A stretch of DNA of 64,000 nt, taken from assembly GCA_965204875.1 (NCBI GenBank), contig OZ242020.1, forward strand, positions 2,108,001-2,172,000, in the 5' to 3' direction. The position numbers and the translations under genes are program-made. Below, one piece after another: positions 60,872 to 64,000 of this stretch (its first letter is position 1; each line of letters starts with the position of its first letter). The DNA comes from Aldehydirespirator sp965204875. GTDB lineage: Bacteria > Actinomycetota > Acidimicrobiia > Acidimicrobiales > Aldehydirespiratoraceae. Below the pieces are notes generated by a model. That model was not told the DNA's origin, ran no database searches, and worked only from the letters and a program-made list of their open reading frames with translations.

Positions 60872-63800
60872 TCAGCCTTTCTGCTGGGCAGGCGCGCCGG
60901 CCGATGACCGTCCCTTGAGATCGCGCCTCAGGTTGTTCAATGCCTTGCTGATGTTCTGTTGGACGGTCCGGTCAGCGGTCTGCTTGACGCTTGCCTTCGC
61001 TTTTGTGTCCATGAGGATCCAGATCAAGCCACGATGTTGGCTGCGGCCATCGTCCGAGGATTTGGACGTCCGTTCGATTGCCGCGATCACCGTCCCGTGT
61101 GCGGGGCTGTTCGGCAGGCAGTCCGGCTCTCCTGAGGAAGGGGATACGGCAATCTCCAGTTCACGACTGCCTTGAGGCACAACTGTGGTACGGCCCCCGT
61201 CGAGGAGGTCGCTCGGGTTCCACCAGCGCGCCGTGGTGCGGATCGTCAGGCCTGCGGCCTGCAGCCGTGATCCGGACTTGTCCAAGCGGTCGCCGGATTG
61301 GGCGGCGGCTGTGGCAGCATCAAAGTTGAGCAGCTCCAGCCGACCGCTCGGGTCGGCTATGGCGGTCACCTCCTGATGCACCACACGGTAGGCACCGGGC
61401 TTGCGCAGGCGATTGGAGCGCCGCCCCACCGTCCGCAGGATGAACCAGACAACGCCCAGTCCGGCGAGGATCAGGGCCGCGAAGATCAACGCTGCCGAAC
61501 TGGTGTCGGGACGTGCCCGCAGTTCCACTGCAACGTCCCGAGACTGCCCGCCGGGTTGGCCGGGGTCAGTCTGATATGTGGGACCGTTGTCGGACGGCGT
61601 CCAAGTTGCGGCGAGGTCGAAGTCGCCATCGAGTTCGTAGTTCCCGTTCGGGAGCGGATCGTCGGTCTCGATGATTATCGGAGACGGCTCATCCCCCGAA
61701 CCGATCTCGCAACCGCTGTGACATTCCCAGGAGACACCGTCGTCGTCGAGTCCGGGGATGATGATGCCACCCTCTATGTCGCTGATGTCGAAGGTTCCCG
61801 CGTCTGGTGGCGAGAGCACGCAGCCGGTGTCGATGATGACTGGTCCGTCTGGCACATCGCCAGAGGTCACGAACTCCGGCGTTCCGCTGCAGTCCAAGGG
61901 CGACTCGATATTGGGAATCTCCAAGCTGAAACTCGTGCTGTGGTTTGATTCGTAACCTAGTTCCGAGATCCAAGTCACATCGACAGTCACCGGCGTGTTC
62001 GCTGGAAGCTGCTCAGGTCTAAGAGGATCCGAGACAGCGGACAGATCAATGTCCCCTCCTCCGGCTGGAATTGACGAGACCTGTTGCGGGTCTTCAGACG
62101 AACTAGACCACCACTGCAGGTCCGCATCAGAACTTACCTTGAGGTTGCCGTTCGGGGGAGCCTCAATGCTGCAGGCACTAATAGCCGTCGCCACGGGACC
62201 ATCCGTCGTCAAGGCGGGTGAAGGGGCATCGAAGCGATCTGGGCAGGCGAGCAGAGGCAAATATATTCCAACACTTCTGGTTGTTTGGCCTTCGGCACGC
62301 GGGTCGTTTAGACCGCCGTCCCAGACTGTAACGAGTGTGAATTGGCTTATGGAATCGACCATTCGGTCCAGTTCAGTGTGCTTGATCCTAACGAAGAGCC
62401 GTTTCCCTTCGTCTCTTTCGCCAACGGTAACTTCCTCCTGTTCCTCCCAATCGGAGCCATCCCACTTGACCAACTCCCACTGTCTGCCGTCGAGATCGCC
62501 GACAACTTGAACGCTCACGGCACCCGTTTGCGGCGGGGGTAGGAGCTTGCAGCCCGTATCGACCACCAGCTCGTCTTCCTCGCCGTCACCCATAATGGCA
62601 TCGGTAGCCTCGGCGGTCGAAGCACAGTCGAGTTCGGTGGTGGGCCTCGACCCTACCCTGATAATAGGCTCGAAAGGCTTTTGGTAAAGTGTCCCTCGCG
62701 ATGAGCGCCAAAGCAACTCAATTGTTACCTTATCCTCGAAACGGAAAATGTCGGATGTGTTTGTGCGAGTCGCCACCACACCAAGCTGCACATTAGAATC
62801 GTCAGAGTCGATAACGACAAGGTCTTCGCGCTCCAGGGCAGCGTCTGCGTCCGAGGAACGTGCCAATGACCACCCGAGACGATTGCCAGGATCTGCTGCT
62901 TCGAGCGAGAGTTCAAATTGACCTGTTGGCGGAGCCTGGATCTCGCATGATGACCTAGCGTGCTCCTCTTCAACGCCGGTGTCGATTTCGACCTTTGTAG
63001 CTCGCTCGAACTCGATGCACGGGACCAGCCTGTCAATCCAGTGTCGTTCTCGGCTCGGCACCGGAAACTCCACTGAAATGGTTTGCGGTTCGGGTTCAGC
63101 GGATCCTGATTCCCACTCGACTATAACCTCCACCTTAGCATCGAAACCACCGAAGGGATCGCTAAACGGCAGATCTGTCGCGATGATATTGAAAGCTAGG
63201 GGATCATCACCGGCGCGCAACTTGCGGATCGCCGCCTGAGTGCGTCCGTCGTCAATCAGCCATTCTATGTCAGCAGCCGGTCCGTTACCGGAAAGTGATA
63301 CGGTTGTGGTTCCGTCGCCGGGTGCCTGGATGGTACATAGCCTTCTAGCGGCTGAGGTATCTCTGGCCACTAGCTGGTCGGGCCATTCGTCATCGACGAA
63401 CTTGGCAGTGACCCTTTCGCCGCTTTGGCAGGTTGTGCGGCTCAGTGCTGCTTCGATGTCTTCTACAACCTTCCCCAATTCGATGGTGAGGTTGCCAATG
63501 CCCTCAAAATCGACGATCTTGCCGACACGGTTCTCTGACAACTCCTCGCAGCCTTCGCTGGGATCCTGACCGTCGCCAAGCAGCGGGGCATCGGCGTGAC
63601 CGGTCAGGGCGAGGATGGCTTGTCTGGAGGCGCGCGCCCGTATATCGTCATTGTCAAAGCCTGGGTCTTTGGCCACAGCAACATACGTCGAAACGTCGAG
63701 GGTGTCCAATCTGTCCCGATAGCCGTTATTTCGGCACGTGTCTTCTAGGACTTTCAGAAGGTCAGATTCCTCTTGACTCCCGGCTGGCCCGTTGGACAGT

Positions 63801-64000
63801 CGCATGACGCCGTCGGTGAACAAGATGATGATGCGGCAGGTGCCAGTAGATTTTGCGTTCGAGGAACCCTCAAATAGCTGTGTCGCTACGTTGATGGCTG
63901 GGCCGTAGTTGGTGAAGCCCCGTTGAGCGTTGGTTGCGGCGGCGATTTGATCGTTGGATGGATGGTTTGAGCTGGCGCTGGCGAAACCGGTGACCTCTTT
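60872..64000 (-). CDS. vWA-domain membrane protein, 5' end outside window
   Basis: The open frame runs to the window edge, so the N-terminus is missing; at least 1042 residues are present. The C-terminal half of a vWA domain is visible: the MIDAS threonine in GFTNYGPAINVATQLF and aspartate in CRIIILFTDGVMRL; the first DxSxS loop should lie upstream. Several cysteine-containing beta-rich repeats follow (about 61550-63450), with recurring CSIEAPPNG- and CEIQAPPTG-type segments, then one transmembrane helix (about 61430-61500, LIFAALILAGLGVVWFIL) and a cytoplasmic tail of about 190 aa. The vWA and repeats should be outside, the tail inside, where the tubulin-like protein would act. Confidence 0.85.
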   Translation of the reverse strand, partial: KEVTGFASASSNHPSNDQIAAATNAQRGFTNYGPAINVATQLFEGSSNAKSTGTCRIIILFTDGVMRLSNGPAGSQEESDLLKVLEDTCRNNGYRDRLDTLDVSTYVAVAKDPGFDNDDIRARASRQAILALTGHADAPLLGDGQDPSEGCEELSENRVGKIVDFEGIGNLTIELGKVVEDIEAALSRTTCQSGERVTAKFVDDEWPDQLVARDTSAARRLCTIQAPGDGTTTVSLSGNGPAADIEWLIDDGRTQAAIRKLRAGDDPLAFNIIATDLPFSDPFGGFDAKVEVIVEWESGSAEPEPQTISVEFPVPSRERHWIDRLVPCIEFERATKVEIDTGVEEEHARSSCEIQAPPTGQFELSLEAADPGNRLGWSLARSSDADAALEREDLVVIDSDDSNVQLGVVATRTNTSDIFRFEDKVTIELLWRSSRGTLYQKPFEPIIRVGSRPTTELDCASTAEATDAIMGDGEEDELVVDTGCKLLPPPQTGAVSVQVVGDLDGRQWELVKWDGSDWEEQEEVTVGERDEGKRLFVRIKHTELDRMVDSISQFTLVTVWDGGLNDPRAEGQTTRSVGIYLPLLACPDRFDAPSPALTTDGPVATAISACSIEAPPNGNLKVSSDADLQWWSSSSEDPQQVSSIPAGGGDIDLSAVSDPLRPEQLPANTPVTVDVTWISELGYESNHSTSFSLEIPNIESPLDCSGTPEFVTSGDVPDGPVIIDTGCVLSPPDAGTFDISDIEGGIIIPGLDDDGVSWECHSGCEIGSGDEPSPIIIETDDPLPNGNYELDGDFDLAATWTPSDNGPTYQTDPGQPGGQSRDVAVELRARPDTSSAALIFAALILAGLGVVWFILRTVGRRSNRLRKPGAYRVVHQEVTAIADPSGRLELLNFDAATAAAQSGDRLDKSGSRLQAAGLTIRTTARWWNPSDLLDGGRTTVVPQGSRELEIAVSPSSGEPDCLPNSPAHGTVIAAIERTSKSSDDGRSQHRGLIWILMDTKAKASVKQTADRTVQQNISKALNNLRRDLKGRSSAGAPAQQKG

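Noticed and set aside
52938..64000. Anti-phage defence assignment for the tubulin-like/vWA operon
   Set aside because: No nuclease, helicase or known defence effector is seen. Neighbouring mobile elements alone do not support it, so membrane remodelling is the better reading.

Overview
The window is a high-GC actinobacterial chromosome segment. An uncultured Acidimicrobiia-like lineage fits best. This is an inference from the acpP-rnc-mutM-smc-ftsY-ffh-rpsP-khpA-rimM-trmD-rplS-yraN-comM-dprA-xerC backbone, from surface proteins with S-layer-homology (SLH) domains joined by threonine tracts, and from a form I CO dehydrogenase. No rRNA, tRNA or CRISPR array was recognised.

Layout. Positions 1-22.5 kb hold the housekeeping backbone: lipid, RNA, DNA, protein-targeting and translation genes. 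It is interrupted by a giant SLH protein (2.0-6.1 kb) between a degenerate mutM homologue and smc, and by an HtrA-like protease before ftsY. Positions 22.5-28.7 kb (minus strand) are a branched-chain amino-acid type ABC importer with its two permeases fused. A SnoaL-like protein and an MFS exporter follow. Two more giant SLH proteins (30.7-38.4 kb) share long modules with the first. Positions 38.6-42.5 kb are coxMSL of aerobic form I CO dehydrogenase. Its probable accessory gene (XdhC/CoxF type with a YHS tail) lies at 45.2 kb, separated from coxL by an MNT-HEPN-like gene and an intact-looking IS3 element. Positions 46-51.5 kb are accessory: an EamA transporter, dtd, a second MNT-HEPN-like gene, a leaderless vapBC-type pair, an SDR, and duplicated fragments split by a second IS3 element. 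Positions 52.9-64 kb (minus strand) hold an apparent four-gene operon: a vWA membrane protein, a Tubulin_2/FtsZ-like GTPase, a six-helix membrane protein of unknown family, and a membrane-anchored trypsin-like protease. The vWA gene runs off the window. This operon is the strongest candidate for a poorly described system, probably a membrane-remodelling or surface-assembly machine.

Two patterns cut across the genes. First, many gene junctions carry locus-specific direct duplications, with offsets mostly of 66-77 bp or 36-39 bp. Several copy the start of the downstream gene, leaving a short decoy ORF (ffh, khpA, coxS, the livHM fusion) or an in-frame N-terminal extension (dprA). Second, the three SLH genes carry G runs of 7 to 12 in their leaders, upstream regions or coding sequence. 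In the third gene, losing one G from a G9 run would join the upstream leader ORF to the protein, which suggests phase variation.
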